A stretch of 47,628 nucleotides of DNA from a virus. The number at the start of each line of letters is the position of its first letter. Within the stretch, counting starts at the first letter, position 1. The stretch covers positions 1 to 47,628 of the IMG/VR virus record IMGVR_UViG_3300036785_000572; one strand, given 5' to 3'. A program made the position numbers and the translations under genes. The notes beneath the pieces were generated by a model that saw only the letters and a list, made by a program, of their open reading frames with translations, did not search any database and was not told the DNA's origin. Positions 20,458-29,934 of the stretch are shown here, one piece after another.

Positions 20458-20720
20458 TTGTCGGTCCTCGGCGGCGGCAAGGTCGGCATTTGAGGCGGCT
20501 GCCGCGGCGGCAATTGCTGCTCGACCTGCTCGTGCATCTGCGTCCGCTGCGCCTGGCGCTCGGCGTTCTGCAGGATCGCAATGACTTGGCCGTGCGCCTC
20601 GCGCGTCATCGGAATGCGGCTCAGCTCGGCGTCGAGCTGCGCCCGCCACTCGGTGAGCGGGATGATCTGTTGCGCGAACGCGCTCGACGTCAGCAGCAGC
20701 AAAGCGATGAACATTCTCAT
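20454..20720 (-). CDS. Secreted small protein of the lysis cassette
   Basis: 88 aa. Clear signal peptide (MRMFIALLLLTSSAFAQQ), then a helical region (WRAQLDAELSRIPMTREAHGQVIAILQNAERQAQRTQ) and a Pro-rich end. Lies between tail fibre and endolysin with ATGA overlaps on both sides. Coiled periplasmic shape suggests a spanin-like role, but no lipobox Cys is present, so it is not a typical outer-membrane spanin. Confidence 0.6.
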   Translation of the reverse strand: MRMFIALLLLTSSAFAQQIIPLTEWRAQLDAELSRIPMTREAHGQVIAILQNAERQAQRTQMHEQVEQQLPPRQPPQMPTLPPPRTDK

Positions 20721-22375
20721 GGACACGTCGCCTTCTTGTAGATGACGCCGTTGACATCGAGGCAGGCATAGCCCGCGGCACCTGTCAGCTGAGGGAACGA
20801 CACGTTGGTGGTGCCACTCAGCCCGACCTCAAACAGCGGCATACCGCTCGGCCCAACCAACAGGGATTTGTCCGCCTCCAGGCCGCCAACGTTGAACGCT
20901 GCGTTGGGCTGCGTCGATTGAAACTGAAATGCCCCAGACACATCGACGAACATCTGCCAGTTCTGGAACGCACCAGTGCCGTCGGTGTAGGAAAAGGCGA
21001 TCGACTGGCTCGCACTGTTGGCCACAACAGGCGCTGGTGGGCAGGGCGGATTTTGACCCGCTGTTGCACAGGGCGGAACGTGCTTGAGCGAGCCGATCGA
21101 CAAGGCAACGGCGGCCGCACCGTTGAGCGAGGAAAAGCAGGTATTCCAAAACGGGGGATTGTTGCCACTTATGGTCGATACGTTGCTGCAGGACCAACCG
21201 AAGGCGAAGTTCGGTTGCCGATCCATGAAGCTGCTGAGAATGACACTGCGGGCGCCGATGGTCGTAGGACCGTTTCCGCCGCTCACACACGGCCCGGTGA
21301 CGCCTGCCGCACAGGTGTTACCAGCGTAGAAATCGTCCTCGCCAGCGATGAGAATGGCGTTCTGTATCCCGCTGCACGCTGAAACATTCTCGCAGTCGAC
21401 GATGCGATAGTTCTCGGCCCAGCACGAGGTGCCGGTGACACCGCAGGTGAACAGGCCGTAATAGCCGACACCGCCGCCCCCGGACATTCCGCTTGAGGCG
21501 GATCGATTGCGGACGTAGGCGCCGAAGGCCTCGGCGTTGAGCACCGTGCTGTTGGGCGGGATGTAGACGACAGACTGCACGGCGTCCCACACCAAACCAG
21601 AGATGGCGGTGACCGGCCCGAAGATTTGTCCCTGAGTGACCGATGAATTCTGGATGGCGATCTGGAAGCCGGCAGCCGTGATCGGCACCAGGTTGTTGCC
21701 GATGAACGACTGCGGCGCGGTCCAGGTGCAGGCCGTGTTCAGCGATGCGCAGGCGCCAGGAGTGGTGCCACCACCGCCCGGCGGCTCGACGATCGGCTGG
21801 CCGTTGCCATCGAAGCCCAGCACCATGCCGGCGCGCGCCATCGCGTTCGGCAACCGCAAGAGCACCTCGCCGGGCTGCCCGCGGATCGTACCGTTGACCT
21901 CGTCCCAGACCTCGCGGTTCTGCGCGATGATATCGGTGATGACCTGATTGAGCTGGCGCGCGGTGACGCCGGCGCTCTCGGAGAACTGCGAGGCGCGGCG
22001 CGGCCGGCGATCGCCGACGATTACGACAGCGCCGGTCTGCGGAGCATTGAAGGTCAGCACGGCGTTGGTGATCGGCCGCGGGATAGAGCCGAGCGACCCG
22101 GTGGCGCTCGACAACGTCCAGCCGTGGCTGACATCGGTCGAGGGATAGGCCACGCCATTGACGAACACCTGCACCCAGGCGTCGACATCGGTGGCGTCGC
22201 CATAGATGGCGAACCCGACGGAGCAGGTGCAGGTCGAGGCGCTGAGGCTGTAGCTGGTGAGCCGGGCGGCATCAGGCAGCGCCGGAACCGGCGGCGGCGC
22301 CTGGGCTGCCACCAGGACGGTCAGACCGAGCAGGGCGAACAGGGCGAGGGCGATCTTGCGCATGGCCGGGACCAT
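20717..22375 (-). CDS. Tail fibre with T7-like N-terminal domain
   Basis: 552 aa. Residues 40-155 have the pattern of podovirus tail fibre N-termini (DVDAWVQVFVNGVAYP, LTFNAPQTGAVVIVGDRRPRRASQFSESAGVTARQLNQVITDI), which dock on the tail. The rest is beta-rich and Gly/Asn/Cys-rich, as in receptor-binding shafts. Oddly, the protein begins with a strong signal-peptide-like segment (KIALALFALLGLTVLVAAQA). Starts at 22375 or 22363 are possible; no strong ribosome site. A GGTGCTTTGC motif is 21 bases upstream. Confidence 0.75.
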   Translation of the reverse strand: MVPAMRKIALALFALLGLTVLVAAQAPPPVPALPDAARLTSYSLSASTCTCSVGFAIYGDATDVDAWVQVFVNGVAYPSTDVSHGWTLSSATGSLGSIPRPITNAVLTFNAPQTGAVVIVGDRRPRRASQFSESAGVTARQLNQVITDIIAQNREVWDEVNGTIRGQPGEVLLRLPNAMARAGMVLGFDGNGQPIVEPPGGGGTTPGACASLNTACTWTAPQSFIGNNLVPITAAGFQIAIQNSSVTQGQIFGPVTAISGLVWDAVQSVVYIPPNSTVLNAEAFGAYVRNRSASSGMSGGGGVGYYGLFTCGVTGTSCWAENYRIVDCENVSACSGIQNAILIAGEDDFYAGNTCAAGVTGPCVSGGNGPTTIGARSVILSSFMDRQPNFAFGWSCSNVSTISGNNPPFWNTCFSSLNGAAAVALSIGSLKHVPPCATAGQNPPCPPAPVVANSASQSIAFSYTDGTGAFQNWQMFVDVSGAFQFQSTQPNAAFNVGGLEADKSLLVGPSGMPLFEVGLSGTTNVSFPQLTGAAGYACLDVNGVIYKKATCP

Positions 22376-22395
22376 GCCGGCCAGGCTTCACCCCG

Positions 22396-22405
22396 GCAAA
22401 GCACC
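22396..22405 (-). promoter_or_regulatory. GGTGCTTTGC motif, copy 2
   Basis: Minus strand GGTGCTTTGC in the 44-base gap between the large internal virion protein gene and the tail fibre gene, 21 bases before its start. The minus-strand context is CTC-GGTGCTTTGC-CGG, similar to copies 3 and 5. Confidence 0.55.
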
Positions 22406-22419
22406 GAGGTTGCGGTTCG

Positions 22420-25400
22420 CTATGGGATGCCCAGGTTGCGGTTCGCTTTGGTGAGCGTCTGCTGGAGCCAGTAGAGATGTTGTGTCGCCGTCAGCCGCCG
22501 ATGGGCGGTAACGTCGTCCGCATTCCAGTCTCCCGGCACCCCCTCGCCGCCACCGGTCATACCCGTGAGCTTGTCCATGGTGGTGGGACCGACCAGCTGG
22601 TCGAGCCTGGAGCGGTCTTCGTTGCGCTTGGCTGACGGCTTCCCGGTCAACGTGCGGAACAGATCGACGCTCCCCCTGGCCGCCTTCGTCCCCGTTGAGC
22701 CCTCGCCGAGGAGCTTGCTGCGCTCGACCATTTCCCGGACCCAGTCGCCGGCGTGACGCGACGTCTTCTTGCCACCCGCCGTCGACTCAAGTTTGTACTT
22801 GAGTGCGGCCATTGCCAGCGAGCCGACCGTGCCCTGCAGCAGCCATGCCGCCGCCCGCGGCAGGTTGGCTTTGAGAAGTTCGGTGGTCGAGGCGCCCAGG
22901 AACTCTTTCATCGGCTCGATCACACCGAGGATAAAGTCGTGGATGAAGTCCGGCTTGCCGCCCCGGTTCACCCCGGTGTCGACATCGCGCCGAACCGCAC
23001 CCTCGAACGCCTCCCGCGTCTCCGATGTCCAGGTCTCGGTGTTCGGCAGCATGACGCCATCGATCTCGGTGCCGCTCTTCTCGTACTGCTCTGCGATCTT
23101 GCCACGCAGTGCCTCGGGGATACCGGCGCGCTCCAGCGCAGCGAGCTGCTCCGCGGTGGCGGTGCCCGCCTCTGCCGCCTTGATCGTCCGGTAAAGCTCG
23201 GTCGACGACACCACCGACGCCGCCGTCCGCAGGATGTTGGTCTGCGGTGCGATCATGTTGAGGAGCTGCATGGGGTCGGCACCGGCCGCCAGCGTGGTCT
23301 CGATCGGCGAGCCGAAGGTGCGCGCTGCCCTGGCATCGGCCGCATCGAGCGCGATGCCCATCACCTTGGCCTGCCGGGCCGCCTCGACGGCGAGCTTCTG
23401 ATCACCCGCCAGCGAGCGGAACAGCGGCCCCCAGGCATCCTTGAACGTCGTCTCCAGGCCCCAGTGCGAAATGGCGGAGGCAATCCCGGGGATCGACTGC
23501 AGGGCGGAGAGGCCCATCATGTGGACGCCCGCGAGCGCCTGCACCGCCTCGGCGACCTTGCCGATGTTGCGGATCGGCGCCTCCGACGAAATGCCATGAT
23601 TGCCGCTCACCCGGTCGAGCAGGGTCTGGAGGTCGGCGAGGTCCGCGTCGCGATGCTTCTCCAGCCGCTTCGACATCTCGGTGGGGCCGCCCGGGCCCCC
23701 GGCCTCGGCGGCGGCGATCTTCTCGGCATAGTCCGCGGTGACGGCGTCGAGCAGCGGCTTGCCGGTGGGATCACCCACTCGCTCGGCCATGACTGCGTCC
23801 GGCGCGACGGTGCGCAGATAGGCCTGTGCCACCTTCTCGATGTCCCGCTCGATCCAGTTGCGCGCAAACGCATTGGAGACATCGAGCCCCGGGCCGCGCG
23901 CGACCTGGCCGTCGGGGGTGGCGAGGATGTCGTCGGTCGCCTTCTTGGCCTGGGCGCGCAGCGCCTGCATGGAAGCGTCGGGCGTGCCCATGGGCCTGGG
24001 CTCCGGCTTCTCCACCGCCTCTTTGAGGCGGCCCTTGTAGGCCTGCCGGATGTTCGCATTGAAGTGCTTCCCCGCCGATGGCGCAGCGGCGAATTTCTCG
24101 TACTCGTCCTTCGGCACCCCCTCATAGACGTAGGTCTTCCCCGTCTTGAAGGTGACCTCCATCGTCTTGGTCGCCTCGTCGTAGGAGTAGCCCGAGAAGG
24201 CACTGGACTTCGGCGGCTCTGGTTTCGGCGCCTCTGCCGCAGCGGCGGCCTCCGGCTTCTGGTTGGCGGCGAGGTGGTCGGTGAGCTGCGCCTCGAACTT
24301 CTCACGGTCGGCGGTGATCGTGGGCTTGTCCCACAGGCGCGGGAATGATCCCTCGCCCTCGATCGGCGGCGGCGCGGGCTCGGTAGTGCGGGCGCCCCAC
24401 CCGTCAAGGAAGGTCTTGAAGTCGCCGGCGGCGCGCTGGACCTGCGGCAGCTCGTGCTTACCGCCCGCCATCACCGCATCGGCGACGGCCCTGGAGAAAT
24501 CCTCGTAGGGCAGCTGCGCGGCGCCCTCCGCCTTCTCCTTCAAATTGTGCTCGGTCCACGCCTCGCTGATCGCATCGTGGAGCTTGGTCTGCGCGGCCTC
24601 CTGCTGGGTGCCGACCGTGCGGTCGAGCGGTGGGCCGCCGCTCAGCGTCGACGGCTTGCCCTCGGTGCCGACCTTGCCGACGGCCGCATCGCCGAGCAGC
24701 TCGTTGAGCGCGCGCCGCGTGGCGACATTGTCGCTCTGCGCGAGACGCCCGGCCGCGCCCTCGCCGAGGTCCACGCCCGGGCCCGACGACGGCACCCCCA
24801 TTACATGCGCGTCGACCCTGGCGCGGCTCGCATCCATCGAGGCAGTAGCAGCGGCACGGTCCGCCGGCGACATGAAAGCGGCGCCGGTGCCGAGCAGGGC
24901 GCCAATGATGGCGGCGCTGCCGATGCTATAGACGCGGTCCTCCGCCGTGCGTGCGCCCGGCTGCTGGGTGGCGAACAGCGCCTCCTGGGCGCTCTGCTGG
25001 GTGGCCGCCCCCATGCCCACCTGGATGGCGCCGCGCACGATGGCGGGCCCCTCCTTGAGCGCCTTGATGGCGATGCTGCCTGGCAGCGCCAGAGTGGGGT
25101 CCATCAGCCCGCTATAGGCGCCGGCGATGACACCGAGGCCGCCCGAGGCCGCGAGCGTCTTGTGGTCGGCCTCGCGCTGCTCCAGGCCGCGGCCGATCGC
25201 TGCCGACTGCTCAGGCGAGCGCGAACCGGCAAACTCATCGGCATACTGCAGCCAGAGCGGATTTTTCTTGACCTCGTCCCAGGGGCGATAGCCGTCGACC
25301 ATGGGGAAGCCGCCGGGCGGCGTGTTGGCCATCCGCGTCAGCGCCGAGACCAGCCAGTTGCTTTGCCGCAGCGAGGCGTTGAAAATTTCATCCGCCGGCG

Positions 25401-25470
25401 GGCGCGGTGGCTCGGCCGGCAATGGAACAACGGGACGGAAGCCAAGCTCCTCGTCGGAAATGAAAGGCAT
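22420..25470 (-). CDS. Large internal virion protein with a KTSC domain
   Basis: 1016 aa. By size and order (last of the internal virion genes, before the fibre) it corresponds to T7 gp16-type ejection proteins, which enter the cell with the DNA. Gly/Ala-rich amphipathic helices (SGGLGVIAGAYSGLMDPTLALPG, AAIIGALLGTGAAFM) could span the envelope. Around residues 420-475 is a KTSC-like domain (SYDEATKTMEVTFKTGKTYVYEGVP, HFNANIRQAY). No lytic transglycosylase motif at the N-terminus, unlike gp16; that activity may lie in the next protein. Confidence 0.7.
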   Translation of the reverse strand: MPFISDEELGFRPVVPLPAEPPRPPADEIFNASLRQSNWLVSALTRMANTPPGGFPMVDGYRPWDEVKKNPLWLQYADEFAGSRSPEQSAAIGRGLEQREADHKTLAASGGLGVIAGAYSGLMDPTLALPGSIAIKALKEGPAIVRGAIQVGMGAATQQSAQEALFATQQPGARTAEDRVYSIGSAAIIGALLGTGAAFMSPADRAAATASMDASRARVDAHVMGVPSSGPGVDLGEGAAGRLAQSDNVATRRALNELLGDAAVGKVGTEGKPSTLSGGPPLDRTVGTQQEAAQTKLHDAISEAWTEHNLKEKAEGAAQLPYEDFSRAVADAVMAGGKHELPQVQRAAGDFKTFLDGWGARTTEPAPPPIEGEGSFPRLWDKPTITADREKFEAQLTDHLAANQKPEAAAAAEAPKPEPPKSSAFSGYSYDEATKTMEVTFKTGKTYVYEGVPKDEYEKFAAAPSAGKHFNANIRQAYKGRLKEAVEKPEPRPMGTPDASMQALRAQAKKATDDILATPDGQVARGPGLDVSNAFARNWIERDIEKVAQAYLRTVAPDAVMAERVGDPTGKPLLDAVTADYAEKIAAAEAGGPGGPTEMSKRLEKHRDADLADLQTLLDRVSGNHGISSEAPIRNIGKVAEAVQALAGVHMMGLSALQSIPGIASAISHWGLETTFKDAWGPLFRSLAGDQKLAVEAARQAKVMGIALDAADARAARTFGSPIETTLAAGADPMQLLNMIAPQTNILRTAASVVSSTELYRTIKAAEAGTATAEQLAALERAGIPEALRGKIAEQYEKSGTEIDGVMLPNTETWTSETREAFEGAVRRDVDTGVNRGGKPDFIHDFILGVIEPMKEFLGASTTELLKANLPRAAAWLLQGTVGSLAMAALKYKLESTAGGKKTSRHAGDWVREMVERSKLLGEGSTGTKAARGSVDLFRTLTGKPSAKRNEDRSRLDQLVGPTTMDKLTGMTGGGEGVPGDWNADDVTAHRRLTATQHLYWLQQTLTKANRNLGIP

Positions 25471-25473
25471 TGG

Positions 25474-26934
25474 CTATGCTCGATCTGCTGCCCTTGATCG
25501 CTTTCCGCTCTTCGGTGGGGCCTTGATTTCAGAGGCATCGGGAAGACGGGCCGGCGGCGCAGCGCGCGGTTCATCGCGCGATCTCCGCTCGGGCTCTCTG
25601 ATTGGTTGTTTGGCGGCTTCGGTGGCGACCTCCTTGGCTCCAGGCAGAGCCACTCCGCTGCCGAGCGACGGTTTCATGGCCGGCCGGCCAACCGTGCCCA
25701 ACGCAATGCTTCGCGCTGCCGCAATGCCTTCGGGGCTCGTCGGATCAAGGTCGCCAGCAAATACCTCTTCCATGGCCTTCGGGCCCGCAAGTGCACTGCT
25801 GACGACGCCTCGTGCCATGGTCGGAATAATATGGGTGGCGACGTCAGTGGCGGCGCCCTCTCGACGGCCACCCTCAGGGCGCACGGCGCGCCGCATGCGG
25901 GTAGCAGCCACGGACCGTGCATCATCGGCCATGTCGCCGAACCCGCCTTCCGCCACGTTCCGTTGCTGGTTCTCGGTCCACTGTCGTGAATAATCCACGC
26001 CCCGGTAGCCACCCCAATGGTTGAACCGCTCCCCGTTGATGTTCACCCCAACCCCGCCAGTGTAATAATTTGGATCACCGGCGCTTCCTTGATCGGTGTG
26101 ACCCTTAATGACATTGGAGCCGCCCAACGCCTGGTCAATCGACCGGTCGAGCCTGTCCCGCCACGCAGGATCACGCTCGATCTGTCTCATCCGCGGCTCT
26201 ACGAGGCCTTTTCGCACTGGACCGTAAAAGCTGCCTGCTCCGCCACCCATGCCCTGTTCGAGCCTGTCGCCGGTCATCGACATGCGGTTCATCAGGCTCT
26301 CGGGGACACCAGGGCCAGCGCCCTCATTCTCCAGACTGAGGATCGCACGAAGTCGGCCGCGCAATTGAGGATTTGCCTGCATTTCCTCGCCAAACCGGGC
26401 GCGCTGGTTTGCGAGATAGCTTGAGCCACCCGGAGTTACTTGCGGCGCCGGTCCCGGCAGCTCGACATCATTGCCATGGGGCTTCTCGACGCTGTCAAAA
26501 TAGCTCCGCAGCCCGTCGGCCCCGTGGTGTTCCAGGTTGGTCGCGCCGGGCTTGAACGAATACTGGGGCTCACCGTCCTCCGCCTGCACAGTGGGTATCT
26601 CACGCCAGTGCCCGCCCACATTGCCGGCAACGCCGTGATACTGGCTCTCGTCCGAAAATGTCGGGTGGTTTGGCTTCTTGAACGCATCGGTGAGATGGCC
26701 CTGGCCGAGCTGCGGGCCCTCGTCGGTGTCGCCGATGTTGGCGCGCCAGTAGCCCTGCATGTCGTAGTCGTACATCTCCCGATGGACGTCGCGCCCGATC
26801 TTGTCCGACTGATCCTTTTCCCATGCGTCATAGCTCGCCTGCTCCGGTGGCGAGAGCTGCGTGTTGTAGAACTTGGTGAAGTCGTTGGCATCAGGGACTT
26901 GGGTGCCGGTGGCCTGGTTATCATTGTCCGCCAT
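25474..26934 (-). CDS. Virion protein with putative murein-hydrolase domain
   Basis: 486 aa from ATG 26934 (GAGG upstream). Residues about 190-340 (LRAILSLENEGAGPGVPESLMNRMSMTG, GSFYGPVRKGL, a GHTDQGSAGDPN segment, FNHWGGYRG) have the order of a muramidase-like domain seen in phage ejection proteins, with Glu in LENEG as possible catalytic residue. The flanks are disordered and the C-terminus is basic. It would thin the wall during DNA entry. Confidence 0.6.
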   Translation of the reverse strand: MADNDNQATGTQVPDANDFTKFYNTQLSPPEQASYDAWEKDQSDKIGRDVHREMYDYDMQGYWRANIGDTDEGPQLGQGHLTDAFKKPNHPTFSDESQYHGVAGNVGGHWREIPTVQAEDGEPQYSFKPGATNLEHHGADGLRSYFDSVEKPHGNDVELPGPAPQVTPGGSSYLANQRARFGEEMQANPQLRGRLRAILSLENEGAGPGVPESLMNRMSMTGDRLEQGMGGGAGSFYGPVRKGLVEPRMRQIERDPAWRDRLDRSIDQALGGSNVIKGHTDQGSAGDPNYYTGGVGVNINGERFNHWGGYRGVDYSRQWTENQQRNVAEGGFGDMADDARSVAATRMRRAVRPEGGRREGAATDVATHIIPTMARGVVSSALAGPKAMEEVFAGDLDPTSPEGIAAARSIALGTVGRPAMKPSLGSGVALPGAKEVATEAAKQPIREPERRSRDEPRAAPPARLPDASEIKAPPKSGKRSRAADRA

Positions 26935-28729
26935 CGCGCCACCTCGCATGATTGGCCATGTTCTGCAGCGGCGGCGGCAGCAGGTTGAGCCGGCCGAGCC
27001 CGCCGACAATGGGCCCCGTGACGGGACCGGACATCACACCTTCGCTCATCTCGTCTTTGCGCATGGCCCCTTGCAGCTGCTTGGCCTCATACTCGGCATA
27101 GTGTCCGGTCGGCTCCGAGGTGCCGGTGCGCGGCTGGCCCGGATCGAGGGTGATCCAGGAGCTGCCCGTTCCAGGCTCGATGAGCGGCTGCTCCTTCCCG
27201 CGATCGTCGCGGTACCAGATTTGATACGGCATGCCCTTGCCCGGCACTTCCTTGCCGGGGACCAGCTTGGAGAACGTCCACTTCGGCGTTCCCGGCAGCT
27301 CCGAGCCAGGAGAGGTCTCCATTGTCGCGCTCGTCCGCATCGCCTCGGCCACCTGCGCAAAGTATCCCTTCGCCGGTGGCGTCGTCGCCGGGCCGAGCAC
27401 GCGCGTCAGGTTTTGCATCACGTCGTCCTTGGTCCAGTCCCAGGTGCCGCCGATCTTGGGATAATGCAGCTCGGGCGCGTCGGTCATCAGCTGGCTGTTG
27501 TTCGCCACCGAGGGTATCCATCGCCCGCCCATATCCTCTCTGGTTTTCTCGAACGCCTTGTCTTTCGACAGACCCACCTCACGGTAACCCTTGTAGGTGG
27601 TGCTCCAGTCCTCCGACAAAGCATTCTGTTGGAGTTCATCGGGAGGCAGGCGTGGCTGGGCACCGCCGCCAAGTCGTGTGATGTTGCCAAAATAAGAATG
27701 GCCAAGTTGATAGGCGATTTCGGTCGGATCGACCTCCCTCGTTCCGAAACTGCGCTTCAGCTCCTCGGTTGCCTTCTCCAGGTTTCGCTTGCGCGCATTC
27801 TCCATCTCAGTGCTGACCGCCGGCTGTACCATCTGCACGCGCTGCGCCAGTGGAAGGCCCTGCAGGCCGGCAAAGCTGCTCACATCCTTGCTGACGTCCT
27901 TGAAGTCCCTCGCATAGTCGGCGGCGGACTTGCTCTGCAGTGACTGCAGCGTATCGAACGCCGCCTTCACCACACCGAGACGGTTGGGATCGGTGCTGCG
28001 CGTGGCGCCGATGAGGCCCTCCTTGATGTCCGGCTGTGTCATCGTCGCATAGAAGTCGTCGTTGCTCATGGTGGTCGGGAGCAGCTGCAGAAACTTCGCC
28101 GCCCTCTCGGGGTCGTCGTACATGATCTGCTGCGCGATGCGCTTGGCATCCTGGCCGCCGATCGTCTTGACCGGGCCGAACGGCACGCCACCCTGCTGCA
28201 GGAACGCGGTCTGCAGCTGCTTCGCCTGCGTTCCGCGCTTCGTCATTTCGACGCCGACCCCAGGGTCGTTGAGATCGAGGTCGCCGGGTTTCTCGCCGAT
28301 CAGGTGGGCGTTGTATGCCCCGATCAACGGATCATCGTGGAGCTGCTTGTCGCGGGCCGCAAAGACCTTGTCCGCCAGCTGGAACATCGCCTCCTTCTCT
28401 GGCGATACGCCCTGCGCCCGCATGCGCCGCATGTTCTCGATCTGCAGCGCCATCGCGCCCGGGGGCGTGCGGCCGACCAATTCCATCGAGCCCGCAATCG
28501 CCTGCACGCGGTTGGCCAGTTTGCTATCGCCGGCGTTCTCTGCTGTCTCGCGGGCATCGTTCAGCTCTTCGGGACTGAACTGGACGTCCGGATTTTCCAT
28601 CCGCTCTTCCAGCCGCTTGACCATGCCTGGAGCATCGCGCGTCGCATCCGCTTTTCCCTTCATGAGCAGCTTGCGCCACAGCCATTCCGTGGCGCCGTCC
28701 TGGCTGACATCGACGTCGATATCGGGCAC
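26921..28729 (-). CDS. Internal virion protein
   Basis: 602 aa, mostly helical and hydrophilic, with no enzyme motif seen. Placed second in the block of four internal virion genes, equal in position to T7 gp15-type proteins. GTG start at 28729 with GGGGAG upstream; 3 bases separate it from the preceding stop... the next gene overlaps it by 14 bases. It likely forms part of the ejected core tube. Confidence 0.6.
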   Translation of the reverse strand: MPDIDVDVSQDGATEWLWRKLLMKGKADATRDAPGMVKRLEERMENPDVQFSPEELNDARETAENAGDSKLANRVQAIAGSMELVGRTPPGAMALQIENMRRMRAQGVSPEKEAMFQLADKVFAARDKQLHDDPLIGAYNAHLIGEKPGDLDLNDPGVGVEMTKRGTQAKQLQTAFLQQGGVPFGPVKTIGGQDAKRIAQQIMYDDPERAAKFLQLLPTTMSNDDFYATMTQPDIKEGLIGATRSTDPNRLGVVKAAFDTLQSLQSKSAADYARDFKDVSKDVSSFAGLQGLPLAQRVQMVQPAVSTEMENARKRNLEKATEELKRSFGTREVDPTEIAYQLGHSYFGNITRLGGGAQPRLPPDELQQNALSEDWSTTYKGYREVGLSKDKAFEKTREDMGGRWIPSVANNSQLMTDAPELHYPKIGGTWDWTKDDVMQNLTRVLGPATTPPAKGYFAQVAEAMRTSATMETSPGSELPGTPKWTFSKLVPGKEVPGKGMPYQIWYRDDRGKEQPLIEPGTGSSWITLDPGQPRTGTSEPTGHYAEYEAKQLQGAMRKDEMSEGVMSGPVTGPIVGGLGRLNLLPPPLQNMANHARWRDGGQ

Positions 28730-28734
28730 CGCGG

Positions 28735-29934
28735 TTACTCCCCAACGTCAGGAATTTTGAACTGCAGAAGCTTGCGCATGATCTCCGCCCGTTTCACCGG
28801 GTCGGTGATGGTGCCCAACTGCTGGATGAGCGGATACTGCGTCTTGAACACCTGGAGGCGCTTCACGGTCTTGACGTCGTCGAGGTCCTTCGCGCGCTGG
28901 ATCATGTTGTCGACCTTGCGCTCGTCGTAGTGGCCGGGCGTCTCGATGATGTCGTTGGTGGTGAAGTCGACCAGCCTGCGGTGATCGCCGATGGCATCGG
29001 TGTCCTTCGCCGTCAGCATGTCGAGCGCCTGCTTCCCCTGGCCGATATAGTGGAGCCGCTTCTCGATCGGGATGTGCTGGAGCTGGGTGTCGGGCCCGAG
29101 GAAGGCCTCACCGAGCCGCCGATATGCTCCGGCCTTGGCGCCATCCTCGCCCTTGTGCGCCTGATACCAGCGCTGGGTGTCGCCGATCACGCTCTGGCCT
29201 TCGTTGCTGTCGAACAGCTCCATCATCTTGAGCCGGGCGCGCTCGGGAGCCATCTTCATCTTCGGGTTGGCGACCTGCTCGTCGAGCCACGTCTGATAGC
29301 TCTGCCACAGCGCCTTGTATTCCCGCGTGCCGGTGCCGCCCTCCTGGCGCGCGAGCAGGGACATCTGCTCCTCGTTCTCCTTCTCCCGCGCCTCGTAGGT
29401 CTGTTTCTGGTCGAGCGTGTCGTGCTCGTCCTTGGCAGTGATGGTCGAGCGCACATTCTGGGTGGAGATGTTGTCAACCATCCGGCCGACGCCGAGCTGC
29501 AGCGCGGGGTCGCTGCCGATGTTTTTCATCAGCTTGACCTTGTAGGCATCGGCGGCGCGCTTGAACCCTTCCGGGTCGTAGGGGGTCTTGAGCCTTTCCT
29601 GGAGGAGGTCGTTCTCGATCTGCGGCTGCAGCTTGCCGGCGATGGTCATCCGCGCCGCCCGCGCGGCGCTACCGAGCAGCGGCGGCAGACTGTCGACGAC
29701 GAGGTTGTTCTGATCGTCGCGCCGCACCAGCTTGTCGGCCTCACCCACCGCCAGCGGCACCGAGATGGCTTCGAGCCCCTCGCTCGCCTTCTCGGAGGCC
29801 TGCGCAATCATTTTGTAAGGCGACGCGATATCGCTGGCCGACAAGTTGTACTGGATCGGCTGGGTGGTCGAGCTGGGGACGCCGACGCTCGGTAGGTTCG
29901 AAGAGGGCCGTGTGACTTGAAGCGTGTCGGCCAT
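28735..29934 (-). CDS. Internal virion protein
   Basis: 399 aa, strongly helical and charged (DEHDTLDQKQTYEAREKENEEQMSLLARQEGG, KAGAYRRLGEAFLG). No recognised domain. It abuts the 159-aa gene with no gap and lies 5 bases from the 602-aa gene; this tight order matches the core/ejection protein cassette of T7-like phages. Confidence 0.6.
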   Translation of the reverse strand: MADTLQVTRPSSNLPSVGVPSSTTQPIQYNLSASDIASPYKMIAQASEKASEGLEAISVPLAVGEADKLVRRDDQNNLVVDSLPPLLGSAARAARMTIAGKLQPQIENDLLQERLKTPYDPEGFKRAADAYKVKLMKNIGSDPALQLGVGRMVDNISTQNVRSTITAKDEHDTLDQKQTYEAREKENEEQMSLLARQEGGTGTREYKALWQSYQTWLDEQVANPKMKMAPERARLKMMELFDSNEGQSVIGDTQRWYQAHKGEDGAKAGAYRRLGEAFLGPDTQLQHIPIEKRLHYIGQGKQALDMLTAKDTDAIGDHRRLVDFTTNDIIETPGHYDERKVDNMIQRAKDLDDVKTVKRLQVFKTQYPLIQQLGTITDPVKRAEIMRKLLQFKIPDVGE

